Assembly: GCA_021795355.1 (NCBI GenBank)
Contig: JAJYPL010000003.1
Span: 28,591 to 81,014 of the forward strand
DNA: 52,424 nucleotides
Reading direction: 5' to 3'
DNA from: a bacterium
Lineage (GTDB): Bacteria; SZUA-79; Acidulodesulfobacterales; Acidulodesulfobacteraceae
Position numbers and translations under genes: made by a program. Position 1 is the first letter of the stretch. Each line of letters opens with the position of its first letter. Positions 23,142-31,226 of this stretch are shown in pieces. A model generated the notes under the pieces. It was not told the origin of the DNA. It worked only from the letters and a program-made list of their open reading frames with translations, and did no database searches.

Positions 23142-24130
23142 ACGAAATCAGCCTCGGCAGATGCATTTTGGCGCCAATGGCGGGGATTACAGGATACCCT
23201 TTCAGGAAAATCTGCCTAAAATACGGGGCGGAATTCTGTTTTACGGAGATGATAAGCTCCGAAGGCTTTTTGCGAAACGATAAGAAAACGCTTGAACTTC
23301 TTGAAGCCGGTGCAGGTATTGCAAAAACCGGCATTCAGTTATTCGGCAATTCCGCTGCCGTTTTGTCGGAAGCCGCTAAAAAGGCATTCGATGCGGGATT
23401 TAAGGTTATAGACATAAATGCGGGCTGTCCGGTTAAAAAGGTTGTTAAAAACGGCGCGGGAAGCGCGTTATTAAAAGACCCCATGCTTTTTGGGGATATA
23501 GCCTCGTCCGTCAGAAAATCGGTCAAAGACGCTTTTTTCACCGTAAAATTTAGAAGCGGTTTCGATTTTAATTCGGTAAATTTCATAGAGATAGGAAAAA
23601 TTGCCGAAGATTCCGGTATAAATGCTCTTTTTTTTCATCCGAGGACGCGCTCTCAGATGTTCGGCGGAACGGCAGACCATTCCCAGACTAAAAAACTTAA
23701 AGAATCGGTTAAAATTCCAGTTTATGCAAGCGGCGACGTATTTACGGCGGGCGATGCTTTAAATATAATGAATTATACCGGAGCCGACGGAATTATGTTC
23801 GCAAGGGGAGCCGTAGGAAAACCTTGGATATTCGGCGATTATCTAAATATATCGGTTGCCGGCGGACGGGCTGAAAAAAAAGTGCCGGATATGACGGATA
23901 AAATAGATATACTGCTTGAATTAAACGAAGAAATATCTTCTTTTTACGGTGAAGCAAGAGGATTTAACATTATAAAACCCCATCTTTATAATTTTCTAAA
24001 GGGGTTTAAAGGCTCCAAAGAACTGCGGGCGGCCGTCAATAACGCAAAAAGCGGTAAAGAGACCGCCGAAATTTTAGAAATACTTAAAACAAAAGTAGCG
24101 TCTAATGAATATTCTGAATCTGCTGGATAA
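23138..24130 (+). CDS. dusB: tRNA-dihydrouridine synthase (DusB type)
   Basis: This 330-residue flavin enzyme has LAPMAGITGYPFRKICLKYGAE, the catalytic cysteine in INAGCPVKKVVKNGAGSAL, and HPRTRSQMFGG, all typical of Dus. It reduces uridine in tRNA using FMN and NADPH. The start overlaps mobB by four bases; its C-terminus overlaps the ferredoxin gene by 26 bases, indicating a tight operon. Confidence 0.88.
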   Translation: MNEISLGRCILAPMAGITGYPFRKICLKYGAEFCFTEMISSEGFLRNDKKTLELLEAGAGIAKTGIQLFGNSAAVLSEAAKKAFDAGFKVIDINAGCPVKKVVKNGAGSALLKDPMLFGDIASSVRKSVKDAFFTVKFRSGFDFNSVNFIEIGKIAEDSGINALFFHPRTRSQMFGGTADHSQTKKLKESVKIPVYASGDVFTAGDALNIMNYTGADGIMFARGAVGKPWIFGDYLNISVAGGRAEKKVPDMTDKIDILLELNEEISSFYGEARGFNIIKPHLYNFLKGFKGSKELRAAVNNAKSGKETAEILEILKTKVASNEYSESAG

Positions 24131-25226
24131 ATTTTTAAACGCAAATGCAAACGACGGACGGATTTTAATAAATTCCGATTTTTGCGTCAGGCTCAAAACC
24201 CCTATGGCTGGGTGCTACGAATGTATCGAAAGATGCCCCGATTTATCGATAAAAATAACCGACGCCGAAATAAATATTCTGGAAAACTGTACAAACTGCA
24301 ACGCTTGTCTTTACCTGTGTCCGAATTCCGTTTTTTACGTTAAGAAAGATAAAACCGATAAAAATTTAGAAAATTTTTATTTTTGCGGTAAAACCGAAGA
24401 ATATTTTAAAAATTTTAAAATTTCCGCGGGTAACGAAAATTATTTTATCAAATGCGTTTATGAGTTAGAAGATATAGATATAATTTCTTCCGTAAAAAAT
24501 GGGTCGCAGATAACATTCGTTTCGTCCGACTGCAAATCATGCATGCTTAAATATTTCCGTAACAAAAAAATCAAAAGAATAAACGAAATAACAAAGTTTT
24601 TAAACGAAGAAAACGCTTTTAAGGAAATTAAAGCGGAGGATTTTAATTTTAAAGAGTTTGCGGCATATAAGTTTAAACATGCCGACGATAAAGCCGCGGA
24701 TAAGTATAAAGAAACGGATAAAAAAAATAACAAAAACGCAGGCGGCGTTAAAACCCCCGAAACGTTAGACCGAAGAGAGTTTTTTAAAAATTCGTTTAGA
24801 AGTTTAAAAGATAACGCAAAGAAGCTTGCAGAAAACGTTTCGATAGAAGACCTTCCTTTATCGGAATTATATTCTCAATTTATTAATACCGGAAAAAAAG
24901 ATAAAAGCGTAAATTATTCGTTATTAAAAAGGCAGAAAAAAATTTATGAGTTTTTGAAAGAAAATAAAGAGTTAGTGCCGCTTTTTAATATAAGGCTGCC
25001 TAAAATAAACGAAAACTGCGTTTTTTGTTCTAACTGCTGGGAAATGTGTCCTACCGGCGCATTAATTTTTAAGGAAAACAAAATATCGCTCAAGCCGTTT
25101 TTTTGCACTTCCTGCGATCTTTGCAAGGATATATGCAGTTTCGGCGCGTTAAGAATGTACAAGGCTGCCGGCATAAAAGATATTTCCGGCGAAAAACTTC
25201 TCCTTCTAAATAAAAATAATTTTTAA
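24105..25226 (+). CDS. Multi-cluster ferredoxin-like protein
   Basis: This 373-residue protein carries two cysteine groups at the N-terminus (CYECIERCP, CTNCNACLYLCP) and two at the C-terminus (CVFCSNCWEMCP, CTSCDLCKDIC), suggesting four [4Fe-4S] clusters. The middle has a CKSC motif and a lysine-rich linker followed by DRREFFKNSF, which resembles a Tat/RRxFF motif but is internal, so export is unlikely. Similar proteins accompany formate dehydrogenase and other molybdoenzyme maturation loci, which would suit its place after mobB. The exact family is not recognised. Confidence 0.7.
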   Translation: MNILNLLDKFLNANANDGRILINSDFCVRLKTPMAGCYECIERCPDLSIKITDAEINILENCTNCNACLYLCPNSVFYVKKDKTDKNLENFYFCGKTEEYFKNFKISAGNENYFIKCVYELEDIDIISSVKNGSQITFVSSDCKSCMLKYFRNKKIKRINEITKFLNEENAFKEIKAEDFNFKEFAAYKFKHADDKAADKYKETDKKNNKNAGGVKTPETLDRREFFKNSFRSLKDNAKKLAENVSIEDLPLSELYSQFINTGKKDKSVNYSLLKRQKKIYEFLKENKELVPLFNIRLPKINENCVFCSNCWEMCPTGALIFKENKISLKPFFCTSCDLCKDICSFGALRMYKAAGIKDISGEKLLLLNKNNF

Positions 25227-25228
25227 TT

Positions 25229-25276
25229 TGTGACATAAATCACATATTAAAAATACCGGCTCTGCTAATATATAAT
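25229..25276 (+). promoter_or_regulatory. CRP/HcpR-like operator and -10 of the CBS-HPP operon
   Basis: TGTGACATAAATCACA (25229-25244) is a perfect TGTGA-N6-TCACA palindrome, the CRP-family consensus also used by HcpR in deltaproteobacteria. TATAAT lies at 25271-25276, with no good -35. The site centre is about 37 bases upstream of the -10, a spacing suited to activation. It lies three bases after the ferredoxin stop. Confidence 0.65.
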
Positions 25277-25339
25277 AAAACTTATATATAAATAATAAAT
25301 AAATCCCCTAATTTAATTTTAAAAATTGAGGAAAAAATT

Positions 25340-25945
25340 ATGGAAAACTTAAACGAAGAAAAAGAAAAAAGCTGCGTAGAAGTGACCGAAGAAGATATCA
25401 GGGAAGCCTTCGAAAAACACAAAACATACATCGATATCTCTTTGGACGATTTTATTAAAATTTACAGGGATGCGTTTGCGCTGGCAAAGGATAAAGTTCA
25501 CGGCATTACCGTCGATAAAGTGATGTCGAAAAAAGCGGTTTCCGTGCATGAAAATTCGGGGATACACGATGCTATGAATCTCCTTGCGGAAAAAGGATTG
25601 ACTTGCGCTCCGGTAGTCAACGACGAAAACGCAGTCGTCGGATTTTTATCCGATTCCGATATTTTAACCAGCGCGGGAGTCATAAAAAAACATACGTTTA
25701 AAGATTTAGTAAGGCATTTAATAGGCGAACCGACACCTCGCGCGAACAGGACTATCGACGTTAAAAACGTGAAGGATATTATGACTTCGCCGGCAATTAC
25801 CGTATCGACCGATACGTGCATTAAAAAAGCGGCGGCGGTATTTAACGAAAAGCGCATAAAAGTAATGCCGGTAGTAGATATAAACGGAAAACTCGCGGGC
25901 GTAATATCTATGACGGATATCATAAAGCATATCGATAAAAATTAA
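25340..25945 (+). CDS. CBS-domain pair protein
   Basis: This 201-residue protein has two CBS motifs: VDKVMSKKAVSVHENSGIHDAMNLL...VVGFLSDSDIL and VKDIMTSPAITVSTDTCIKKAA...LAGVISMTDIIKHI. CBS pairs bind adenine nucleotides and regulate partner proteins. The N-terminal 55 residues are helical and charged. It lies 41 bp upstream of an HPP membrane protein, a pairing that suggests control of transport by the CBS unit. Confidence 0.85.
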   Translation: MENLNEEKEKSCVEVTEEDIREAFEKHKTYIDISLDDFIKIYRDAFALAKDKVHGITVDKVMSKKAVSVHENSGIHDAMNLLAEKGLTCAPVVNDENAVVGFLSDSDILTSAGVIKKHTFKDLVRHLIGEPTPRANRTIDVKNVKDIMTSPAITVSTDTCIKKAAAVFNEKRIKVMPVVDINGKLAGVISMTDIIKHIDKN

Positions 25946-25986
25946 AAATAAATAAAATTAACCATAATAACGGCGGGGAAACTAAA

Positions 25987-26535
25987 ATGTGGATTAAAGA
26001 ATACTTTGACAGAATGAAAGGCGGAGGAAAGAATGCAACCAACGTGAGCCTGCACGTAATTTTCTGGTCGGGACTCGCTTCTATAATAGGTATAGGGACG
26101 GTAGCTTATATATCCGCAAAATTTTTCAATCCGTACGATTTAACTTTATTAATCGGTTCTTTCGGAGCTTCGGCGGTTCTTATTTACGGCGCTATTAAAA
26201 CTCCTCTCGCTCAGCCGAGGAATCTTTTGGGCGGGCATATACTTTCGGGTTTCGTTGGAGTCGCAAGTTATAAACTGCTCGGTCATATAAATATGCCTTT
26301 AGCGGCCGCGGTAGCGGTTTCGTTTGCAATTATGCTTATGCACGCGACTAAAACGCTTCATCCTCCAGGGGGCGCCACTTCTTTAATAGCGGTAATCGGC
26401 GGCAAAGGAATATACAAGCTCGGTTTTCTTTATCCGCTAATGCCCGCGGGTTTAGGCGCTCTTATAATGCTGATAGTCGCTTTAGTGGTAAATAATCTTT
26501 CTAAATACAGAAAATATCCCGAATACTGGTGGTAA
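25987..26535 (+). CDS. HPP-family integral membrane protein (putative nitrite/anion transporter)
   Basis: This 182-residue protein has four to five hydrophobic helices and the family signature TLHPPGGATSLIAVIGG. HPP proteins in cyanobacteria and plants have been linked to nitrite transport. GGCGGGG precedes the start. With the CBS protein and the CRP/HcpR-like site, it could belong to a nitrogen-oxide response, which is inference. Confidence 0.85.
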   Translation: MWIKEYFDRMKGGGKNATNVSLHVIFWSGLASIIGIGTVAYISAKFFNPYDLTLLIGSFGASAVLIYGAIKTPLAQPRNLLGGHILSGFVGVASYKLLGHINMPLAAAVAVSFAIMLMHATKTLHPPGGATSLIAVIGGKGIYKLGFLYPLMPAGLGALIMLIVALVVNNLSKYRKYPEYWW

Positions 26536-26544
26536 TAAATAAAT

Positions 26545-26573
26545 ACGGGGACAGAATTGAATTCTGTCCCCGT
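26545..26573. repeat. Family A palindromic repeat (copy 2)
   Basis: Perfect 14-base arms (ACGGGGACAGAATT) surround one base and are followed by CACAAAATTGGAC. It lies ten bases after the HPP stop codon, and as RNA it would form a very stable hairpin able to protect or terminate that transcript. Confidence 0.85.
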
Positions 26574-26598
26574 CACAAAATTGGACTAAAAAAAATTC

Positions 26599-26626
26599 TT
26601 GACAAAAAAGCATAATTATTTAATAA
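26599..26626 (+). promoter_or_regulatory. Promoter of rplM-rpsI
   Basis: A perfect -35 TTGACA (26599-26604) is followed after 16 bases by TAATAA (26621-26626); TAATAT at 26624 is an alternative with a 19-base spacer. Confidence 0.55.
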
Positions 26627-26684
26627 TATAAAACTACGCTTAAATTGTACATATTATTTTATATTTTATTTCGGGAGATTTTGA

Positions 26685-27101
26685 ATGACTGAAAGCAAGT
26701 GGATATTGGTTGACGCAAAAGATATAAGCCTTGGAAGAGTAGCAAGTTTTGCGGCTAACAGGCTTATGGGCAAAGATAAAGCGGACTGGACGCCGTATGC
26801 GGACAACGGAGATTTCGTTATAATTATAAACAGCGCCAAAGCTAAATTAACCGGAAAAAAAACCGAAGATAAAGAATATCATTTTCACAGCGGTTATCCG
26901 GGAGGACTTAAAACGTTCAAATATAGAGATATGATAAAAAAGGACCATTCCTATCCTCTGCTTTCGGCTATAAAAGGAATGCTTCCGAAGAATAAACTGT
27001 CGGATGCGGTAATAAAAAAAGTTAAAATATACGAAGGCGAAGAGCATCCTCATGCCGCGCAAAAGCCGGTTAGGGTAGAAATAGCCGATAAGGTAAAGTA
27101 A
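26685..27101 (+). CDS. rplM: 50S ribosomal protein L13
   Basis: This 138-residue protein has the L13 pattern: WILVDAKDISLGRVASFAANRLMGKDK, then HSGYPGGLK, and a C-terminal EGEEHPHAAQKP. It is a structural protein of the large ribosomal subunit. GGGAG lies seven bases before the ATG. It is paired with rpsI as in most bacteria. Confidence 0.97.
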   Translation: MTESKWILVDAKDISLGRVASFAANRLMGKDKADWTPYADNGDFVIIINSAKAKLTGKKTEDKEYHFHSGYPGGLKTFKYRDMIKKDHSYPLLSAIKGMLPKNKLSDAVIKKVKIYEGEEHPHAAQKPVRVEIADKVK

Positions 27102-27151
27102 ACAATTAAAAAAATAGAAATTAAATTAAGTTATAATTAAGGTAAAAGCTG

Positions 27152-27547
27152 ATGGCTAAAAAAAGCATTATACACGCGGTAGGCAAAAGAAAAACAGGTA
27201 TTGCAAGGGCTTATTTCAAAGAAGGAGCCGGCAAAATAATTATTAACGGAAGAGATTTCGAGCAGTATTTTCCTCTTGAAAGCCACAGGGTTTCTGCCGT
27301 AAGGCCTTTAGCGTTTTATACGATAGAAAATAAGTTCGATGTATATATAAACGTATCGGGCGGCGGATTAAGCGGTCAAGCCGGAGCGGTTAGGCTTGCG
27401 CTTGCAAAAGCTATTCTTCTTGTAAATCCGGAATTAAAAGAAACTCTTGCAAAAGCCTCTATGCTTACAAGGGATCCGAGAGTCAAAGAAAGAAAGAAAT
27501 ACGGACAGAAAGCGGCAAGAGCAAGATTCCAGTTCTCTAAGAGATAA
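27152..27547 (+). CDS. rpsI: 30S ribosomal protein S9
   Basis: This 131-residue protein shows the S9 pattern: AVGKRKTGIARAYFKEGAGKIIINGRDFEQYF, GGGLSGQAGAVRLALAKAIL and the C-terminal RARFQFSKR whose last Lys-Arg reaches the tRNA-binding P site. It is co-transcribed with rplM. Confidence 0.97.
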   Translation: MAKKSIIHAVGKRKTGIARAYFKEGAGKIIINGRDFEQYFPLESHRVSAVRPLAFYTIENKFDVYINVSGGGLSGQAGAVRLALAKAILLVNPELKETLAKASMLTRDPRVKERKKYGQKAARARFQFSKR

Positions 27548-27569
27548 TATAATCGTTATATATCCTTAA

Positions 27570-28682
27570 ATGATAAGAGTTTCGATTGTAGGGGCATCCG
27601 GTTACAGCGGCGTATATCTTATACAGGCGCTGTCGTCAAGACCGGATGTTTCTATATCGGTAATTACTTCAAACAGTAATGCCGGCAAAAAACTTTCCGA
27701 TTTTTTCCCTCTGTTTGCAAAGACGACCCCTAAAAACCCTTTATTATCCGAAATTAAATTTTCGCTTTTCGACGAAGATTTAATAGGCGGGTCTTCCGAT
27801 GCCGTATTTTTTTGCCTTCCCCACAACGAAAGCTCCAAGCTTATACCTGCTGTTTTAAAGAAAAACAAAGACGTTAAAATAATCGACGTAGGCGCAGATT
27901 TCAGATTCGACGACGTATCGGTCTATGAGCGGCATTACGGCAAACATAACGCGCCGGAATTAAACGGAGGTTTCGTTTACGGACTTTCCGACGTTTTTTA
28001 CGATAAAATCGAAAATTCGCAGTTTATCGCCAACCCGGGTTGTTATCCGACAGGCGCATTGCTCCCTATACTCCCCCTTGTTTTTAAAGGGTGCGTAGAT
28101 TTTTCGTTTCCGGTTATAATAGATTCTATGTCGGGGATTTCCGGCGCAGGCAGAGGCTTAAAATTGCAGAATCTTTTTTGCGAGATAGAAAATTCGGCAA
28201 AAGCCTATAACGTCTGGACGCACAGGCATCTGCCGGAAATTAAAGAAAAAATAGAAAAAGCCTTTTTAGATTCGCCGCCGCATCAGACCGGCAAACTTAT
28301 GCCCGACGTTATATTTACTCCCCATGTTATTCCGGTTTCCAGGGGCATACTGACCACCGTATATTTAAAATTAAATAAAGGTTTATCCAAAGAAAATATA
28401 ACGGCAATATATAAAAATTTTTACTGCGGAAGCCCGTTTGTTTCAATACTTAATAATATCGAAGACTGCAATATAAAAAACGTCATTTACACGAACAACT
28501 GCCATATCGCCTTTGAAATGCGCGAAGAAAACGGAGGCGGCTCCTGCGGCTCTATGATTAAAATAGTAAGCGCAATCGATAACCTTGGAAAAGGGGCTTC
28601 GCTTCAGGCAATTCAGAATATGAATCTTATGTTCGGTTTGGAGCCGGACTTTGGAATCCCCCAATATTCGCCTTATCCGTAA
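27570..28682 (+). CDS. argC: N-acetyl-gamma-glutamyl-phosphate reductase
   Basis: This 370-residue enzyme has the NADP-binding start VSIVGASGYSG and the catalytic cysteine in FIANPGCYPTGALLP, with a conserved SGISGAGRG. It catalyses the third step of arginine biosynthesis. It lies 23 bp after rpsI, so it is probably co-transcribed with the ribosomal genes. Length is slightly above the usual 345. Confidence 0.92.
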   Translation: MIRVSIVGASGYSGVYLIQALSSRPDVSISVITSNSNAGKKLSDFFPLFAKTTPKNPLLSEIKFSLFDEDLIGGSSDAVFFCLPHNESSKLIPAVLKKNKDVKIIDVGADFRFDDVSVYERHYGKHNAPELNGGFVYGLSDVFYDKIENSQFIANPGCYPTGALLPILPLVFKGCVDFSFPVIIDSMSGISGAGRGLKLQNLFCEIENSAKAYNVWTHRHLPEIKEKIEKAFLDSPPHQTGKLMPDVIFTPHVIPVSRGILTTVYLKLNKGLSKENITAIYKNFYCGSPFVSILNNIEDCNIKNVIYTNNCHIAFEMREENGGGSCGSMIKIVSAIDNLGKGASLQAIQNMNLMFGLEPDFGIPQYSPYP

Positions 28683-28734
28683 CCTGCTTTTGACACCTTT
28701 TATTTTGCCCGTTAATCTGAGATAATAAATAAAT

Positions 28735-30387
28735 ATGAAATTATCCGGATATAAAAAAAGCAATAAATATTTACTCTTCATTTTAGCGGTTATAGGAGTA
28801 TCCGCTTTAGCCGCTATATTTTTTTATTCAAAACCCGGCGTTAAAAATAGCCGCAGTAAAAAAATAATAAAACCTTTAAAAAACTATCAAAATTCCTCTT
28901 TAATAATCGGTTTACCCGCCGACGCGACGAATCTTATCGGAAATATGGCTGCCGATGCGCCTACCGCTGAAGTTACCTCTCAAATTTACGACGGTTTGGT
29001 CAGGTATAACCGCAATTTTAAAATAGTTCCGGATCTTGCGAAATCTTGGAAAATAAGCAACGGCGGCAAAACTATAACTTTTTATTTAAGGCGCAACGTT
29101 TACTGGCAGAACGGCCAAAAATTTACCGCAAAAGACGTCATGTTTACTTACCGTTTAATGGTAAATCCCAAAACGCCTACGCCTTATGCGGAGGAATACC
29201 TTAAAGTTTACAAAGCTCAAACTATAGGAAAATATATTTTTCGCGTTACCTACAAAAAACCTTATGCTCCGGCTCTTTCTTCCTGGGGATTAAGTATATT
29301 GCCGGAAAAACTTTTAAAAGGAAAAAATCTCTTAACGACTAAGTTAAGAAGCCGTCCGGTCGGCACCGGCCCTTACGAATTCGATAAATGGATCCACGGT
29401 TACGAAATAGTTTTAAAAGCAAATCCTCATTATTTTATGGGCGCCCCAAGAATAAAACGCCTTGTGTATAAAATAGTGCCGGATATTTCGTCCATGTTTC
29501 TGATGCTTAAATCCAACGGCATAAGCTACATGGGGTTAAGCCCTATTCAGTATAAATATGAATCTAACGGAAAGGGATTTAATTCAAAGTTTAAAAAATA
29601 TATTCATCCCTCTTTAAGTTTTACTTTTCTGGGATATAATCTTTTAGACCCTCTGTTCAAAAACGTAAATGTCCGGCGGGCTTTAAGCTATGCGATAAAT
29701 AAAAAAGAGATAATAAAAGGGGCTCTGTTCGGATTAGGAATTCACTGCTACGGTCCTTTTATGCCTGGAACTTATTTTTACGATAAGAACGTAAAAAAAT
29801 ACCGCTATAATCCCCATAAAGCCCTTCGGCTTTTAAGGCAGGCGGGATGGCGCTTAAAAAGCGGAATTTTGAAAAAAAACGGCATTCCCTTCAGGTTTAC
29901 GATACTTACTCCGCAGGGAAATCAGGAAAGGCTTTCCGCCGCCGAGATAATACAGCAGAATTTGAAAAAAATAGGCATAAAAGCCGAAATAAGAGTTATG
30001 GAATGGACGTCGCTTATATCCGAATTTATTATGAAAAAAAAGTTTCAGACCGTTTTGCTGGGATTTACCATAACACCCGACCCTTACGACAACGCTTCTA
30101 TATTTACAGGTTCTAATATCGTTCCAAAAGGCTTAAATTTTACCTCTTTTAATAATCCCGAAATAGACGTTTTGTTCAGAAAAGCAAGGTCGACGTTTAA
30201 TTTAAAAAAACAGAAAAAATATTATTTTGAAATCCAGCGTATTCTTGCAAAAGAAGCCCCTTATACTTTTTTATACGTTCCTTACGCAATGCCGGTAGTC
30301 GTCAGGACGGTAAAAGGAATAAAGCCCGCGCCCGCCGGAATCGGGTACGATATAAGAAAATGGTATTATGCTGAATTTACCGATTAA
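28735..30387 (+). CDS. Peptide/solute-binding protein, SBP_bac_5 (OppA/DppA) family
   Basis: This 550-residue protein has an N-terminal hydrophobic anchor (about 12-31) with no lipobox, then the family pattern EVTSQIYDGLVRYNRNFKIVPDLAKSWKIS, VKDVMFTYR-like segments and NVRRALSYAINKKEII. It would capture peptides or similar solutes outside the inner membrane for an ABC importer. No permease or ATPase genes accompany it. The lack of a lipid-attachment cysteine suggests it stays tethered by its signal anchor. Confidence 0.85.
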   Translation: MKLSGYKKSNKYLLFILAVIGVSALAAIFFYSKPGVKNSRSKKIIKPLKNYQNSSLIIGLPADATNLIGNMAADAPTAEVTSQIYDGLVRYNRNFKIVPDLAKSWKISNGGKTITFYLRRNVYWQNGQKFTAKDVMFTYRLMVNPKTPTPYAEEYLKVYKAQTIGKYIFRVTYKKPYAPALSSWGLSILPEKLLKGKNLLTTKLRSRPVGTGPYEFDKWIHGYEIVLKANPHYFMGAPRIKRLVYKIVPDISSMFLMLKSNGISYMGLSPIQYKYESNGKGFNSKFKKYIHPSLSFTFLGYNLLDPLFKNVNVRRALSYAINKKEIIKGALFGLGIHCYGPFMPGTYFYDKNVKKYRYNPHKALRLLRQAGWRLKSGILKKNGIPFRFTILTPQGNQERLSAAEIIQQNLKKIGIKAEIRVMEWTSLISEFIMKKKFQTVLLGFTITPDPYDNASIFTGSNIVPKGLNFTSFNNPEIDVLFRKARSTFNLKKQKKYYFEIQRILAKEAPYTFLYVPYAMPVVVRTVKGIKPAPAGIGYDIRKWYYAEFTD

Positions 30388-30468
30388 TAAAACAACGTAG
30401 TTCAACTCCTTTTCAAAGTAGTGGTGCCTAAAATGGAGAAGCAAAATAAGTAAAATGAACCTCTAATT

Positions 30469-30545
30469 CCCCTCCTTTTTAAAGGAGGGGTGTCGGCCAA
30501 AGGCCTACAGGGTGGTTCACGGAAAATTAATCCGGCACCTTTTTC
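30469..30545. repeat. CCCCTCC hairpin repeat with family B end
   Basis: A perfect palindrome CCCCTCCTTT-TT-AAAGGAGGGG (30469-30490) is followed by GGCC-AAA-GGCC (30495-30505) and by a family B right end (30519-30545, GGAAAATTAATCC...). The gap 30388-30575 has no gene. Confidence 0.75.
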
Positions 30546-30575
30546 ATAAACTTTTAACACGGAGGAAAATTATAA

Positions 30576-31067
30576 ATGAAAACTAAAAAAGAAACAAAGC
30601 TGACCCATTTAGATAAAAACGGAATGCCTAAAATGGTGGATGTTTCCGAAAAAAAAGATACCGTAAGAACAGCTTCCGCCCACGCAAAAGTGACTATGTC
30701 GGAAGAAGCGTTTAAACTTGCGGTAGGCGGGGGAGGAAAAAAGGGAGACGTTTTCGGGACTGCAAAGATTGCTGGTATTATGGCGGCTAAAAAAACGTCG
30801 GAGCTGATACCTTTATGCCATCCTTTAAATATAGAAGGATGCGATATAGTTTTTAAGCCGGAAGAAAAAGATAATTCCGTAGATATAATTTCCACGGTTA
30901 AAATATCAGGAAAAACCGGCGTGGAAATGGAGAGCCTTACGGCCGTTACCGCAGCGGCTCTTACAGTTTACGATATGTTAAAAGCCGCGGATAAATCCAT
31001 GGAAATATCGGAGATTTACCTTATTAGCAAAGAAGGCGGAAAGAGCGGAATATATAAAAGAAAGTAA
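30576..31067 (+). CDS. moaC: Cyclic pyranopterin monophosphate synthase MoaC
   Basis: This 163-residue protein has the MoaC pattern: MVDVSEKKDTVRTASA, GDVFGTAKIAGIMAAKKTSELIPLCHPL and GVEMESLTAVTAAALTVYDMLKA. It converts the product of MoaA into cyclic pyranopterin monophosphate. CGGAGG precedes the start. It lies 14 kb away from the moaA-like gene and alone, between repeats and the sdh operon. Confidence 0.95.
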   Translation: MKTKKETKLTHLDKNGMPKMVDVSEKKDTVRTASAHAKVTMSEEAFKLAVGGGGKKGDVFGTAKIAGIMAAKKTSELIPLCHPLNIEGCDIVFKPEEKDNSVDIISTVKISGKTGVEMESLTAVTAAALTVYDMLKAADKSMEISEIYLISKEGGKSGIYKRK

Positions 31068-31090
31068 AAAAATTGACGTAAAAAAATTTA

Positions 31091-31119
31091 TTGCAAATTT
31101 TAGACGTTTATCCTATAAT
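31091..31119 (+). promoter_or_regulatory. Promoter of the sdh operon
   Basis: TTGCAA (31091-31096) and a perfect TATAAT (31114-31119) are separated by 17 bases. The leader contains a hairpin CGGCAG-N8-CTGCCG (31172-31191), about 35 bases before the sdhA start. Confidence 0.65.
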
Positions 31120-31226
31120 ATCAAAAACCGTATTCTTATAATAAAAATTAATAAAAATCAATCGATTTAAACGGCAGGATTAAGTCTGCCGCCGTTAAGC
31201 AAATTGTTAAATAATAGAGGTTATAA

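Noticed and set aside
24770-24800. Tat signal in the multi-cluster ferredoxin
   Set aside because: The RREFF motif is near residue 225, well inside the protein, and is not followed by a hydrophobic segment.
31073-31119. TTGACG at 31073 as the -35 of the sdh promoter
   Set aside because: It is 35 bases from the TATAAT; TTGCAA at 31091 gives the proper 17-base spacing.
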